Below, one piece after another: positions 1 to 8,389 of a DNA stretch of 64,000 bases. The translations under genes and the position numbers were made by a program. The notes under the pieces are model-generated. The model was not told the DNA's origin, made no database searches, and worked only from the letters and a program-made list of their open reading frames with translations. How positions within the stretch are numbered: position 1 is the stretch's first letter; each line of letters opens with the position of its first letter. Source of the DNA: Streptomyces sp. NBC_01142 (GTDB taxonomy: Bacteria; Actinomycetota; Actinomycetes; Streptomycetales; Streptomycetaceae); contig NZ_JAPEOR010000001.1 of assembly GCF_026341125.1 (NCBI RefSeq), forward strand, positions 3,658,001-3,722,000. The letters are read 5' to 3'.

Positions 1-357
1 GAGGAAACGGCCGCAGCCGGCTCCACCATCGTTGCCGAGCAGGCGCAGGCTGCGTGGCAACGGCTGGCGCAGCGGTTGGACAAGGAGCCGGCCGATCGAC
101 GAGTGGCCATCCTCCACCGACCAGGAGAGGAAATGCTGCTCGACGGCTACCTCCAGACCCGCTGTGTCGAACTGGCAGTTCACCTCGATGACTTGGCTTT
201 GAGCGTGGGCGCTCGTTGCCAGGCGCCCGAAGCCGCACTCGCTGTCGCGGTTGACGTGCTTGTCGCAGCTGCCCGCGACCGGCATGGCGATCAGGCCGTG
301 TTGCATGCGCTGGCCAGACGCGAACGTGATGTCGACCAGGTCTTGCGTGTGCTGTAG
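1..357 (+). CDS. C-terminal part of a mycothiol-dependent maleylpyruvate isomerase-like (DinB-fold) protein
   Basis: The reading frame is open from base 1 to the TAG at 355-357, so the 5' end lies outside the window. The visible 118 residues contain TRCVELAVHLDDL, the motif of the metal-binding four-helix N-terminal domain of mycothiol-dependent maleylpyruvate isomerases and related thiol S-transferases; its His would be a metal ligand. Members act in the cytoplasm on mycothiol conjugates, but the substrate cannot be told from this fragment. The protein ends soon after this domain, as in short members of the family. The family call is fairly firm; the function is inferred. Confidence 0.7.
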   Translation, partial: EETAAAGSTIVAEQAQAAWQRLAQRLDKEPADRRVAILHRPGEEMLLDGYLQTRCVELAVHLDDLALSVGARCQAPEAALAVAVDVLVAAARDRHGDQAVLHALARRERDVDQVLRVL

Positions 358-390
358 GCGGCCTCACCCTCAATTGGGCAAGAAGTCCGA

Positions 391-418
391 GAGGGCCCAT
401 CGGAAGCGACGGGCCCTC
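391..418. terminator. Candidate terminator hairpin
   Basis: GAGGGCCC and GGGCCCTC form a perfect 8-bp stem around a 12-base loop, 34 bp after the stop of the first gene. There is no T-run, which is common for streptomycete terminators. Confidence 0.45.
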
Positions 419-489
419 AGGGGCAGCCTGACTCTGCTCGCCGAACGTCTTCAGTCGGCAATGGCAGTCGTTCTGATCGTTGCGCTCCG

Positions 490-756
490 GTGTTGGAGAT
501 TCCCCTGACCGCCGGCAACCGGCACGACGTCACTCAGCTGATCCCCGCTCCTTGACGCCGTCCCACGCATCCGGGGTCGGCGCGGGCGCCCGCGCCACCG
601 GCCGCACCGACTCTTCGCGGACCGAGCGGATGTTCGCGTGGCGGCACCGGCTCAAACGGCTACGGATCCGGTACGAGATTCGCGTCGATCTCCACCAAGG
701 GCTCCTCGAACTCGCCTGCGCCATCATCTGCTTGAGGTTCCGTCGGCCGCATGGTC
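490..756 (+). pseudogene. IS5-type transposase remnant
   Basis: The frame beginning near 490 reads LTAGNRHDVTQLIP, the DDE-transposase segment of streptomycete IS5-family elements. A one-base shift leads into LLDAVPRIRGRRGRPR, ending at LFADR. The sequence then jumps, from about 639, to RLKRLRIRYEIRVDLHQGLLEL, the family's C-terminus. The catalytic centre between ADRGYDH and the conserved Glu is deleted and there are at least two frame changes, so this is a dead scrap. No terminal repeats were identified. Confidence 0.75.
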
Positions 757-826
757 GTTGCGGTAGGCCGCCTCTTCAAGCGCAGGCTGACGTTACAGCG
801 AGGCTCAGGATCTGGGCAGCGGCTTC

Positions 827-1546
827 CTATGGGGCAGGGGCCGTCCTCGCCAGGTAGACGGTGTTGGCCGACTCGCACTCCTGCAACGGATTGTCAAAGG
901 TCACAACCTCGGCCTTCGCCTCGGCGAAGCTCTGGGTGAGCGCCGCCGTGAACTCCTCGTCCGGGGGTTCGTTCGACCAGAGCGCGAACACCCCACCAGG
1001 GACGAGCCGTTGCCCGAGGCGCTGCAACCCCGCAGGTTCGTAGAACTCGGCGTTGCCGGGATGCAGCAGATGGCTCGGCGAATGGTCGATGTCGACGACG
1101 ATCGCATGGAACCGCCGGCCGGGGTCGGCCGGGTCGAGCCCGCCGGGGGACCGAAGCATCGCGAAGAAGTCGCCGTGGACCAGCCTGCATCGGGGATCTG
1201 ATGCAACGCCGGAAGGTAGCAATTCCCGCTGATGCCATTCGATCACCTCGCTGAGCGCATCGACGACGATCAGTGAGCGGACGTCCGGGTTCTCCAGTAC
1301 CGCCTGCGCGGTACAGCCGAGACCGAGCCCACCCACAACCACGTCAAGAGCCGAGTCCGTCAGCTCCGCGAGAGCCAGCCGCCCCAACTCCACTTCGGCC
1401 ACAGTGAACAGACTTGACATCAGGAACTCGTCGTTGAGCTTGATCTCATAGACGTCCTTGCCGACTCCGGGGTACCACCGCCGACGAAGGGCGAGCTCCC
1501 CCAACGGCGTAAGGCGCCAGTCGAGCTCCTGGAACCGGGCACTCAT
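827..1546 (-). CDS. Spermidine synthase-like (class I methyltransferase fold) protein
   Basis: This 240-residue protein resembles actinobacterial spermidine-synthase-like proteins. It has a short N-terminal beta segment (KDVYEIKLNDEFLMSS), a Rossmann glycine loop (GGLGLGCTA), then a VVDAL acidic strand end and a VVDIDHSPSHLL segment where polyamine aminopropyltransferases keep their active-site Asp. It is probably cytoplasmic and binds S-adenosylmethionine or its decarboxylated form. Whether it makes polyamines is unproven, because many family members in these bacteria have no known substrate. The ATG at 1546 is chosen because GAGGGA sits 7-8 bases upstream; an ATG at 1561 would add five residues. 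It is a single gene with relics on both sides. Confidence 0.7.
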   Translation of the reverse strand: MSARFQELDWRLTPLGELALRRRWYPGVGKDVYEIKLNDEFLMSSLFTVAEVELGRLALAELTDSALDVVVGGLGLGCTAQAVLENPDVRSLIVVDALSEVIEWHQRELLPSGVASDPRCRLVHGDFFAMLRSPGGLDPADPGRRFHAIVVDIDHSPSHLLHPGNAEFYEPAGLQRLGQRLVPGGVFALWSNEPPDEEFTAALTQSFAEAKAEVVTFDNPLQECESANTVYLARTAPAP

Positions 1547-1561
1547 CCGATCTTCCCTCAT

Positions 1562-2050
1562 CTCTTCAGCCGCCGCCGCAGACTATAGACAGCCCTGGCC
1601 GGTGCCGTTCACCCTTGGTAGCACCTGAAGTGCCCGCAGTGTGCTGCACGTCGATAGGAGCAGTGACATCGCAGCGGGATGTCTGCGAGCGGCTCGCTGC
1701 GCTCCGGCGGTCCACCTGGACCTGCGGCATCGCCGACGGCAAAGGCCCGCAGCTATCGAGGAAGAGGCCGCAGAGCCGCACGTTGACCTTCGACTGACGG
1801 GTGACTCCCGGTTTCGGTGTCCCGGGTCTGGAGGGTGCGGGTCTGGCGTCGCACGCACACGACTCTCGCGCTTGTCCTTGGCTGTCTCGTCCAGGGTGTA
1901 TGCGAAGTCCGCGGCCAGTCTGCGGCTATAGCCGTTTTGAGCAGACGCGTCCGGGCTCACCGTTGTCCTGGTTGCGGAGAGTGCCGCAGAAGGGGGCGTC
2001 CCGAGCGGTCAGCTTGCCGTGGAGTCGGGCGAACTCGGCGGCCAAGTCCC
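1562..2050. other. Gap with no recognised gene
   Basis: About 490 bp between two minus-strand genes. A minus-strand reading (ADFAYTLDETAKDKRE near 1890-1930) looks protein-like but matches nothing I recognise and lacks a start signal. It may be debris of an inserted element. Confidence 0.4.
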
Positions 2051-2815
2051 TCAGGTGGCATCGGTTCGCGCCGCAGTGACCGCCACCGTGGCGTAGCGCA
2101 TCGTGAAGCTGCCTCCCACCGCGTCGATGGCGGTGCCGATGCCCGCCAGTACCTCCTCCAGCTTGGCCGGCGGGAGCTGGGTGTGTCCGCCGGTAGTGGG
2201 CAGCTGGTCCAGCCACTCGTCCCGGGTGTAGGACCGCTCCCAGTCGAATCGCCACTGCTCCGGCTCGCTGAACGCGCCCACCTCTCGGATGCCGTTGGCT
2301 GCCCGGGTGCACAGCGCCGAGTACCCGTCCGAGCCGGTCGTCCATTGGCGGGAAGCAAGCGAGTGGGGCATCACCCGGCGGTAGACCGCGGAGAAGGCTG
2401 CGGCCACGCCGGGCGAAGGCCGGCCCGCGTTCCAGAACACGGCCAGCCGGCCAGCAGGCCGCAGCGCCTCGGCCGCCTTCGCCGCTCCCGCAACCGGATC
2501 CACCCAATGCCAGGTCTGCCCGGAGACGACCGCATCGAATTCCCGGCCGGCCGGATCCCAGGCTTCGAACGCCGCCACCTCGACCTCGAGCCCGCGCTGT
2601 CGCGCCCACTCGGCCAACCGCGCGTCGACGTCGACCCCGAGCGCCCTGCAGCCGGCTGCTTGGAACTGCCGGGCTGCGATGCCGGTACCGATGCCGACGT
2701 CGAGAAAGTCGGGCCCGGGGCTTTCGGCGACGATCCGCTCCACCATCGCCTCGGGATAGCGGGGCCTGGCCCGGTCGTAGCGTTCAGGGTCCGAGCCGAA
2801 CGCCGACTGGAGTTG
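2051..2815 (-). pseudogene. SAM-dependent methyltransferase, 5' end replaced
   Basis: From about 2800 to the stop at 2051 the frame encodes a class I SAM-dependent methyltransferase of the FGSxxERYDRARPRYP type. Motif I is FLDVGIGTGIAARQF, and SGQTWHWVDP follows. About 250 residues match the usual full length, except that the first ten or so residues and the start are missing. The open frame continues upstream to 3160, but that part is the antisense of an IS21-like fragment and looks artificial. No in-frame ATG with a ribosome-binding site lies near the natural N-terminus. I therefore treat it as truncated by an insertion or rearrangement near 2800-2815, though it could still be expressed from a fused start. 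Confidence 0.65.
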
Positions 2816-3080
2816 AGGCGATTTCGCGGGCTGTACGAGTCCGGTGCGACGAGCTTGCGGGAGATCGCGAGGGAGACGGGACTGAACCGGCGCACGGTCG
2901 TCGAGTGCCTGCCGGGCCAGACGCCAGTCGCGCCGCCGAAGCAGGCGAACGGGCGGCCCCGTCGGCGGGTGGTGGACGAGGTTGCGCCGCGTATCGACGC
3001 GTGCGTTCGCCGTCAGGGTCCGGGCTGGGATGGATGCCGGCCGCACCCGCCTGTCACGCCGGCCGAGTTGAGGGAAGCCG
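2810..3080 (+). pseudogene. IS21-like transposase (IstA-type) N-terminal fragment
   Basis: The plus strand reads ELRRFRGLYESGATSLREIA, then RETGLNRRTVVECL and GRPRRRVVDEVAPRIDA. This fits the helix-turn-helix and linker at the start of IS21-family IstA-like transposases. The frame loses similarity after about 3010 and no catalytic domain follows, so this is a short remnant. It abuts the broken 5' end of the methyltransferase. Another HTH protein cannot be excluded. Confidence 0.5.
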
Positions 3081-3432
3081 TCGCTGATCGCCCCCCGGTC
3101 CGTTGCTGCGGAGGTCCGCGCAGAGCCGAGTTCATCCCCACCTGGCCCGGGACTCGCCACACCCCGCGGGTGCCGGAGAAGACCACGCGCGGTCCAGTTC
3201 TTCCGGAGCTGCGCGCGATCGGCTCGTTCGTGGCCGTGATGTCCAGTGTCCGTGGGCCGGGGGCAGATGATCAGCGTTCACACGTCACCTCAGAGTCGGC
3301 TGTCCCGGTCGTCGTGAGGGAGGGCGGGCGGTCTGGGCTGGCGTAGGTGACGATATCCGCGTGGGGTGGGGGCGGTCAGGCCCATCAACTGTGCTCAAGC
3401 CTTGGCGAGTGCGCAGGAATGGCACGCGGCGC

Positions 3433-3723
3433 TCACGGCCGGCCTCCGGCGGTGATCTCGTCGCGGATCAGGTTGCGGTGCTCCTCGTACACGAGCCGCG
3501 CGTCGTCGCTGGCGATCGCGTCGGTGTCGAGGCCGCAGGCGCACGTGACGATGGTGAGATCCGAAAGAGCCCGCAGGGTGTGCCCCTCAGGACCGGTCCA
3601 GCTCTCGCCCTCTACGTTCTTGAAGCGCAGACGGTGGCGGTGCACGGGCGGGCGCGGCTCGCTCGGAGTGAACGTCGCGTTGCTGTTGTCGAGGGTGAAC
3701 CGGTTCTCGCTCATGTCGTCCAT
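3433..3723 (-). CDS. Small hypothetical protein
   Basis: An open frame of 96 codons with streptomycete-like third-position GC. The product has an acidic, polar N-terminus (MSENRFTLDN) and a middle part with HRHRLRFKNVEGESWTGPEG and TIVTCACGLDT. No signal peptide or membrane segment is visible. Starts at 3726, 3723 and 3714 are in frame; GAAGAAGGG lies just before the first two, and 3723 gives the more usable spacing. I do not recognise the family. The preceding 3080-3430 stretch shows nothing convincing. Confidence 0.55.
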   Translation of the reverse strand: MDDMSENRFTLDNSNATFTPSEPRPPVHRHRLRFKNVEGESWTGPEGHTLRALSDLTIVTCACGLDTDAIASDDARLVYEEHRNLIRDEITAGGRP

Positions 3724-3831
3724 CATCCCTTCTTCGGCCGGCCCGGCGCTCGGGTAGTGGCCGCTCCACGTTCATCCTCTGGCTCCACGAACCCCGACAT
3801 GATCACTTGTCAGACAGAACCTGGTGCCGCG

Positions 3832-4035
3832 TCAGGCAACGTTTGCCCTGTCGATGACGACGCGTAGGCGCCGGTCGTCGGCGTGGCGGTTCCGCCAGAT
3901 GATGTAGCGGCGGATCATGTTCCCCCGCTCCTTGTGGTCGGCGTGGTCGGTGCCGTCGAGGGTGAAGCAGCGCAGGGCCGTGAACTGAGCCTCGATGCGG
4001 TTCAGTCAGGAGGAGTTCGTCGTCATCGATCTCAC
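3832..4035 (-). pseudogene. IS630-type transposase 3' remnant with in-frame stop
   Basis: The minus strand reads TTNSS, then TGA, then LNRIEAQFTALRCFTLDGTDH, then IRRYIIWRNRHADDRRL and VIDRANVA followed by a stop. This is the C-terminal third of a streptomycete IS630-family transposase. The TGA replaces the Trp (TGG) expected in TNSSWLNRIEAQF, so the gene is dead. A shorter copy of the same C-terminus lies on the opposite strand at 5073-5150. Confidence 0.8.
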
Positions 4036-4197
4036 GCGCCCGTACTCGTTCTGCCACCGGCACAGGTTCCCGCATCCACCGACCAGGTCCGTCGCTCCAG
4101 GCGTGTTCGCCCTCGGCAAAGGCAGTCGTGGGGTGGTCCAGTCGGCCCTTGTCAGGGTTTCTTGACATCCGTGCTCCGTCAGGGCAGCCTGACATGC

Positions 4198-4440
4198 ATG
4201 GGAGCTGAGGACACTCCGGCCTCGCTGGCCGGACAAGTCACCAACAAGGACCCCGCTGTGGGACTGCAGGCCGTCGTCGCACTGCGCCGTCTCCTGGAAG
4301 AGCTCGAGCGGGTTCACGTCGACAACGCCCGCGACCAGGGCTGGTCGTGGCAGAGCATCGCCACGTCGCTGAACGTCAGCAGACAGTCGGTGCATGAGAA
4401 GCATGCGAGCAGGCGCAAAGCCACCGGCAAGGAGGAGTAG
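4198..4440 (+). CDS. Small helix-turn-helix protein paired with a Clp-N protein
   Basis: This 80-residue protein ends in a helix-turn-helix (WSWQSIATSLNVSRQSVHEKH, residues about 48-68) followed by a basic tail. It precedes the Clp-N domain gene by two bases, so the two are almost certainly cotranscribed. In streptomycetes a short HTH protein is often found beside such Clp-N proteins. The role, perhaps a local regulator, is inferred. The ATG at 4198 follows a sequence without a clear ribosome-binding site; an upstream start in the same frame would run into IS630 debris. The pair lies between two outward-pointing transposase remnants. Confidence 0.7.
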   Translation: MGAEDTPASLAGQVTNKDPAVGLQAVVALRRLLEELERVHVDNARDQGWSWQSIATSLNVSRQSVHEKHASRRKATGKEE

Positions 4441-4442
4441 AG

Positions 4443-4988
4443 GTGTTCGAGTTTTTCACCGACCGCGCGAGGCGCGCCGTGGTGCTGTCCCAGGACGAGG
4501 CGATCGCTCTCGGACATGACTTCATCGGTACGGAGCACATCCTGCTCGGCCTGGTCGGCACCGACCAGAGCACGGCTGGGGACGTGTTGCGCGAGCAGGG
4601 TGTCGAGCTGACGCGGGCCAGGGAGGAGACCGTACGGATCCTGCAGGCCGCCGGAATCGTCGCCGCCGGCGGACAACCCGCGAAGGACGCTCTGTCGTCC
4701 ATCGGCATCGACGTCGAGGAGATCCAGCGCCGGGCCGACGACACCTTCGGCCCCGGCGCCTTCCAGTACCCGAGGCCCGCCTACACCCCGGATGCCAAGA
4801 AAGCCCTCGAATACACCCTGCGCGAGGCGCACGCAGTGGGCCACGAGAGGTTCGGCACCGAACACATCCTGCTCGGCTTGCTGGCAGCGGGAGAAGGCCG
4901 CGGCCTCGAGGTGCTGGCGGCCCTGGAGGTAGACCCCGCCGGCCTGCGTGAGGCGGTACTCGCCCGGGTGGCCAGGGAGGCCTCGTAG
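4443..4988 (+). CDS. Clp N-terminal domain protein without ATPase
   Basis: This 181-residue protein consists of two Clp-N repeats. The sequence GHDFIGTEHILLGL (residues 24-37) recurs as GHERFGTEHILLGL (133-146). In ClpA/ClpC these repeats bind adaptors and substrates. There is no AAA+ module, so this is a stand-alone Clp-N protein of the kind common in streptomycetes. It may bind Clp substrates or adaptors, or act in stress response, but this is inference. The GTG start at 4443 has GGAGGAG 7-8 bases upstream, inside the end of the HTH gene. A strong hairpin at 5009-5038 ends the unit. Confidence 0.85.
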   Translation: MFEFFTDRARRAVVLSQDEAIALGHDFIGTEHILLGLVGTDQSTAGDVLREQGVELTRAREETVRILQAAGIVAAGGQPAKDALSSIGIDVEEIQRRADDTFGPGAFQYPRPAYTPDAKKALEYTLREAHAVGHERFGTEHILLGLLAAGEGRGLEVLAALEVDPAGLREAVLARVAREAS

Positions 4989-5008
4989 CGGCGACCGGGA
5001 CATGCGGG

Positions 5009-5038
5009 CGCCGCCCGGCCCGGAAAGGCCGGGCGGCG
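5009..5038 (+). terminator. Terminator of the HTH/Clp-N operon
   Basis: CGCCGCCCGGCC and GGCCGGGCGGCG make a perfect 12-bp stem with a 6-base loop, 20 bp after the Clp-N stop codon. Confidence 0.75.
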
Positions 5039-5072
5039 TTGCGTGCCGTCCTGCGAGCGAACCGCCCCCGGA

Positions 5073-5150
5073 CCGCTCATCCTCTGGCGAAACCACTGTG
5101 TCGACGACCAGCACCTACGCGTGGTCGTCGACAGGGCAAACGTTGCCTGA
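5073..5150 (+). pseudogene. Second IS630-type transposase 3' remnant, opposite orientation
   Basis: The plus strand reads ILWRNHCVDDQHLRVVVDRANVA and a stop, matching the last residues of the IS630 remnant at 3832-4035. Similarity continues beyond the stop: TGATTCGGCACTGGG here against TGACGCGGCACCAGG there, as expected for a shared element end. Confidence 0.75.
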
Positions 5151-5342
5151 TTCGGCACTGGGGCGTGTTTCGCCCTCGCGCTGGTAACGGCGGAACACCC
5201 GATACAGGCTCGACCACGGCCCATACCGTTCGGGCACGTCTCGCCACGGGCACCCCGCCCGGACACGGTGCCGGATCCCGCCGACCTGCCGACGCTAGGG
5301 TGAGAGGCGGCCGAAGGAGGCCAACGGCCAAGGGAGCCATGT

Positions 5343-5681
5343 ATGACGCGGTACCTGATCTCGTTCGATGACGGCGCGATGACCTTCCCCGAGGAGGAGT
5401 TGCCCGAGGTGGCCGAGGCCTCGCACGAGGTGGTGCGGGAGGCTCAGGACGCCGCTGTGTGGGTCTTCGGTGGTGGACTGGAAAGGCAGCAGGCGAGCGT
5501 CGTGGCCACCGACGGGACCGTCACCGACGGCCCGTACCCGGAGACCAAGGCGGTCCTCGGCGGGTTCTCGATCATCGATGTGCCCTCACGTGAGGACGCG
5601 CTGGAGTGGGCTGCCAAAATCGCTGCCGCGTGCCGCTGTGCGCAAGAGGTCCGGGAGATCATGCCCGACCCGACCGTCTGA
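5343..5681 (+). CDS. YciI family (DGPF-domain) protein
   Basis: This 112-residue protein has the ferredoxin-like alpha/beta fold signature of the YCII family. It contains the DGPYPETKAVLGGFSIIDV segment of DGPF-domain proteins, which streptomycetes often encode beside sigma factors. Family members are small dimeric cytoplasmic proteins, and most have no established reaction. The ATG at 5343 follows AAGGGAG at good spacing. No sigma-factor gene is adjacent; upstream lies only IS630 debris, so this copy may be orphaned. Confidence 0.85.
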   Translation: MTRYLISFDDGAMTFPEEELPEVAEASHEVVREAQDAAVWVFGGGLERQQASVVATDGTVTDGPYPETKAVLGGFSIIDVPSREDALEWAAKIAAACRCAQEVREIMPDPTV

Positions 5682-5771
5682 TCGAAGACGACCCGCCGCG
5701 GCTGGGGCCTGTGGGCGACGCAGTCGAAGCGTTGCTGCCGGGCGCAGGGTGCGGTCGTCCGGCGCGGAACC

Positions 5772-6247
5772 TTACGACGAACGCCTCCTCCCAGGACCGA
5801 CACTCCCCCCGGCTTCCGAAAACAGGACCTTAAGCTGCGCGGCGCTGGCAGCGGCGATGGTGCGCCATTCCTGCGGCACGTACTCCGGGCTGTCGACAAC
5901 GATCCGGTCGGGGCGTCCGGGGATCTGTAAGGGGGCGGCACCACCGACAACGAGGATGCGCGTCCGGGCTGTTGCGGCCGCGTCGAGCAGCGCCTTCGTG
6001 GTCAGGACGAGGGTGTGTTCGTGCCCAGGGGCAGGACGGGTCGCAGCCACGATCGCGTCGGTGCCGTTGAACAGTCTGCTCATGTGGTCGGGTCGTCCGC
6101 GTCGCCCTCGACAGCGGTCACTCCGGGCGGCAGGGCGGCTGGCCGCTCTTTCCGGAATACCGCGATGAGGTCAATGTCCCCGGCTTGCGGCTTCGTTGAC
6201 GACGCGCGAGCCGACCATGCCTGCGGCTCCGACGACGGTGATCTTCA
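5772..6247 (-). pseudogene. NAD(P)-binding oxidoreductase, broken by two frameshifts
   Basis: The start codon at 6247 overlaps the stop of the EamA exporter gene (ATGA), and the first residues MKITVVGAAGMVGSRVVNEA carry the Rossmann loop of atypical short-chain (NmrA/YwnB-like) reductases. After about 25 residues the frame breaks. A second frame gives DLIAVFRKERPAALPPGVTAVEGDADD, and a third begins MSRLFNGTDAIVAATRPAPG and runs to LKVLFSEAGG. The final third of the usual ~210-residue protein is missing. This is the decayed downstream partner of the exporter, unless the two shifts are sequencing errors. Confidence 0.8.
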
Positions 6248-7201
6248 TCGAGGTGTCCCTTCCGGTGTGGGTGTTGAAACAGAGTCGCGTGAGCGGGTGG
6301 GCGAAGGAAGTTGTCCCGCGACGATCGCGGCGAGTGAGAGTCCGAACCCCACGAATTGGATCGGGCCGAGTGTCTGGCCGAGCAGGATGGCGCCGAGAAC
6401 GGCGGCTACCAGCGGCGAGAGCAGGCCGAGCACCGCGACCGAGGTGACGGCCAATGTGGTGACGCCGCGGAACCACAGGACGTAGGCGATCAGACCGCCA
6501 ATCAGGCCTAGCCAGAGGTAGCCGAGGGCGGCGGTCGGGTTGATCGCGGGAGGTGGCCCCTCGACAAGGAATGTGACGGGCACCAGGAACAGACCCCCTG
6601 CGGTGAGTTGCCAGCCGGCGAAAGCGGTGGGACTGACCTCGGCGGGCCGTCCCCAGCGTTTGGTGAGCGTCACGCCGAGAGCCATCGTGGCCGCGCCGGC
6701 AAGGCCTGCCACGATGCCGACGGTGTCGAGTGCCGCATTCGGCCCGATCACCACCAGGCCGACGCCCCCGACGCCTATCACGCCCCAGGTGAGGCGCCAG
6801 GCGGACGGGCTCTCGTGGAGGACTGCCACGGCCAGGACGGCGACTATGAGTGGCTGGGCCGCCGCCACGGTGGCGGCTACGCCTCCTGGCAGGCGTTCGG
6901 CCGCGGTGAACAACAGCGGGAAGAACAGTCCGATGTTCAGCACGCCGAGCACCGCGGCTTTCCCCCACCAGGCTCCGCGCGGAAGCGTCCGGGTGATCGC
7001 CAGCGCGATCAGGCCGGCGGGCAACGCACGCAGGAGTCCCGCGAACAGTGGGTGTCCCTGCGGGAGAAGCTCGGTGGTGACGACATAGGTCGTGCCCCAC
7101 GCCAAGGGAGCGAGCGCCGTCAGGGCAGTGCGAGGCAGATTTTCACGGGGAGCACCTCTGCCGGCTCCGTTGGAACCCCTCGGTGCTGCTGGACTTGTCA
7201 T
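6245..7201 (-). CDS. EamA-family (DMT superfamily) exporter
   Basis: This 318-residue membrane protein has about ten hydrophobic helices in two EamA halves. The first runs from LAPLAWGTTYVVTTE and includes AQPLIVAVLAV. The second runs from LTAGGLFLVPVTF to LLSPLVAAVLGAILLGQ. Family members export metabolites or amino acids across the cytoplasmic membrane; the substrate is unknown. The ATG at 7201 is preferred over one at 7237, which would put the protein start across the divergent control region. The gene is divergent from a LysR regulator with a dyad operator between, and its 3' end overlaps a broken oxidoreductase gene, so it was the first gene of a two-gene operon. Confidence 0.85.
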   Translation of the reverse strand: MTSPAAPRGSNGAGRGAPRENLPRTALTALAPLAWGTTYVVTTELLPQGHPLFAGLLRALPAGLIALAITRTLPRGAWWGKAAVLGVLNIGLFFPLLFTAAERLPGGVAATVAAAQPLIVAVLAVAVLHESPSAWRLTWGVIGVGGVGLVVIGPNAALDTVGIVAGLAGAATMALGVTLTKRWGRPAEVSPTAFAGWQLTAGGLFLVPVTFLVEGPPPAINPTAALGYLWLGLIGGLIAYVLWFRGVTTLAVTSVAVLGLLSPLVAAVLGAILLGQTLGPIQFVGFGLSLAAIVAGQLPSPTRSRDSVSTPTPEGTPR

Positions 7202-7223
7202 GCTCGCAGTCTCACGTGGCGCG

Positions 7224-7260
7224 ATCAATGAGTCCAATACATGTTTGTCAGTTCATTGAT
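7224..7260. promoter_or_regulatory. Dyad operator between EamA and LysR genes
   Basis: ATCAATGA (7224-7231) and TCATTGAT (7253-7260) are perfect inverted half-sites 21 bp apart in the 78-bp space between the divergent genes. This is where a LysR protein would bind to control both promoters. Confidence 0.6.
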
Positions 7261-7279
7261 CTCGATACAAGATGGATCC

Positions 7280-8170
7280 ATGGAGCTCCAGCAGATGCGC
7301 TACGTCGTCGCCGTCGCCGAGACGAACAGCTTCACCCGGGCCGCCGAACGATGTCTGGTTGTCCAGTCCGCCCTCAGTCACCAAATCGCACGCCTGGAAA
7401 GGGAACTTGGCGCGAGGCTCTTCGAGCGCACCAGCCGCCGGGTGCGGCTGACGCCGGCCGGTGAAGCGTTTCTCCCGGCCGCCCGCCAGTGTCTGGACGC
7501 CGCCGAACGCGCTGCCGCCGAGGTCGCCGCGGCTGTCGGAGAGGTACGCGGACGGCTCGCCGTGGGCCTGATCCCCACTGTTGCCGCGGTCGATATCCCG
7601 GGTGCGCTGCGTGACTTCCGCCAGCAGTACCCGCACGTGCGCATCAGCCTGCGTGTGGGCGCGAGCGAGGACCTCGTAGAGCAGGTCAAGCAAGGAGCCA
7701 TCGATGTGGCTTTCCTTGGGCTGCCGACCACAGCGCGACCCCAAGGTGTCGCCGCCCACGAACTCGCCCGTGACCGCCTTGTCGCCGTGGTCGCGCCGGA
7801 CCATCCACTCGCCGACGAACCAGCGGTCGACCTCCGCAGGCTTTCTTCCGAGGTATTCGTGGACCTTCCGGCCGGGACAGCCGGACGTGTCCAATCCGAC
7901 CAAGCCTTCTCAGCCGCTGGTCTCGGTCGTGACGTCGCCTTCGAAGTGACCACCGCAGACTACATCGCACGACTCGTCGGGCAGGGCCTCGCCGTGGCCA
8001 TGCTCCCCTCCGCATACGCGCCTCAGCTCGCCGGCGTCATCACCATCGAGGTCGCCGACGCGCCGGCCCGCGTCGAGTACGTCATCTGGAGCCGCTTCAG
8101 CCGCACGCCGGCGGCGACCGCCTTCCTTGCCGTTCTTGACATCCCGGCACAAGATCGACACGACTCGTGA
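7280..8170 (+). CDS. LysR-family transcriptional regulator
   Basis: This 296-residue protein opens with MELQQMRYVVAVAET and a winged helix-turn-helix (FTRAAERCLVVQSALSHQI, then LERELGARLFER), followed by a substrate-binding-like effector domain. It belongs to the LysR family. It probably controls the divergent EamA exporter and itself through the dyad at 7224-7260. The ATG at 7280 fits the family N-terminus; an in-frame ATG at 7241 would start inside the operator. The effector is unknown. Confidence 0.9.
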   Translation: MELQQMRYVVAVAETNSFTRAAERCLVVQSALSHQIARLERELGARLFERTSRRVRLTPAGEAFLPAARQCLDAAERAAAEVAAAVGEVRGRLAVGLIPTVAAVDIPGALRDFRQQYPHVRISLRVGASEDLVEQVKQGAIDVAFLGLPTTARPQGVAAHELARDRLVAVVAPDHPLADEPAVDLRRLSSEVFVDLPAGTAGRVQSDQAFSAAGLGRDVAFEVTTADYIARLVGQGLAVAMLPSAYAPQLAGVITIEVADAPARVEYVIWSRFSRTPAATAFLAVLDIPAQDRHDS

Positions 8171-8389
8171 AGCGCCTCGGATCGTCCGCCGCGAGCGGGC
8201 CATGACATTCGCGGACGCGGTGGCCACGAAGCCGTGGTCGGGGTGAGTGCCGAAGCCGAAGTGGTGCTCGGACAGAGGCGAATCCTTGCCTGTGCGGGGT
8301 CAGCAGCGCGCAGGTGCCTGGCTGGCGCGGGCAGGGCCGGCAGGGCCGCGGCACGTCCTTGCTCCCGTACGGACAGGGCACAGTGGGGG

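Noticed and set aside
1817..3346. Plus-strand open frame of 509 codons
   Set aside because: Most of it is the antisense of the methyltransferase; only the IS21-like stretch (about 2810-3080) has real similarity.
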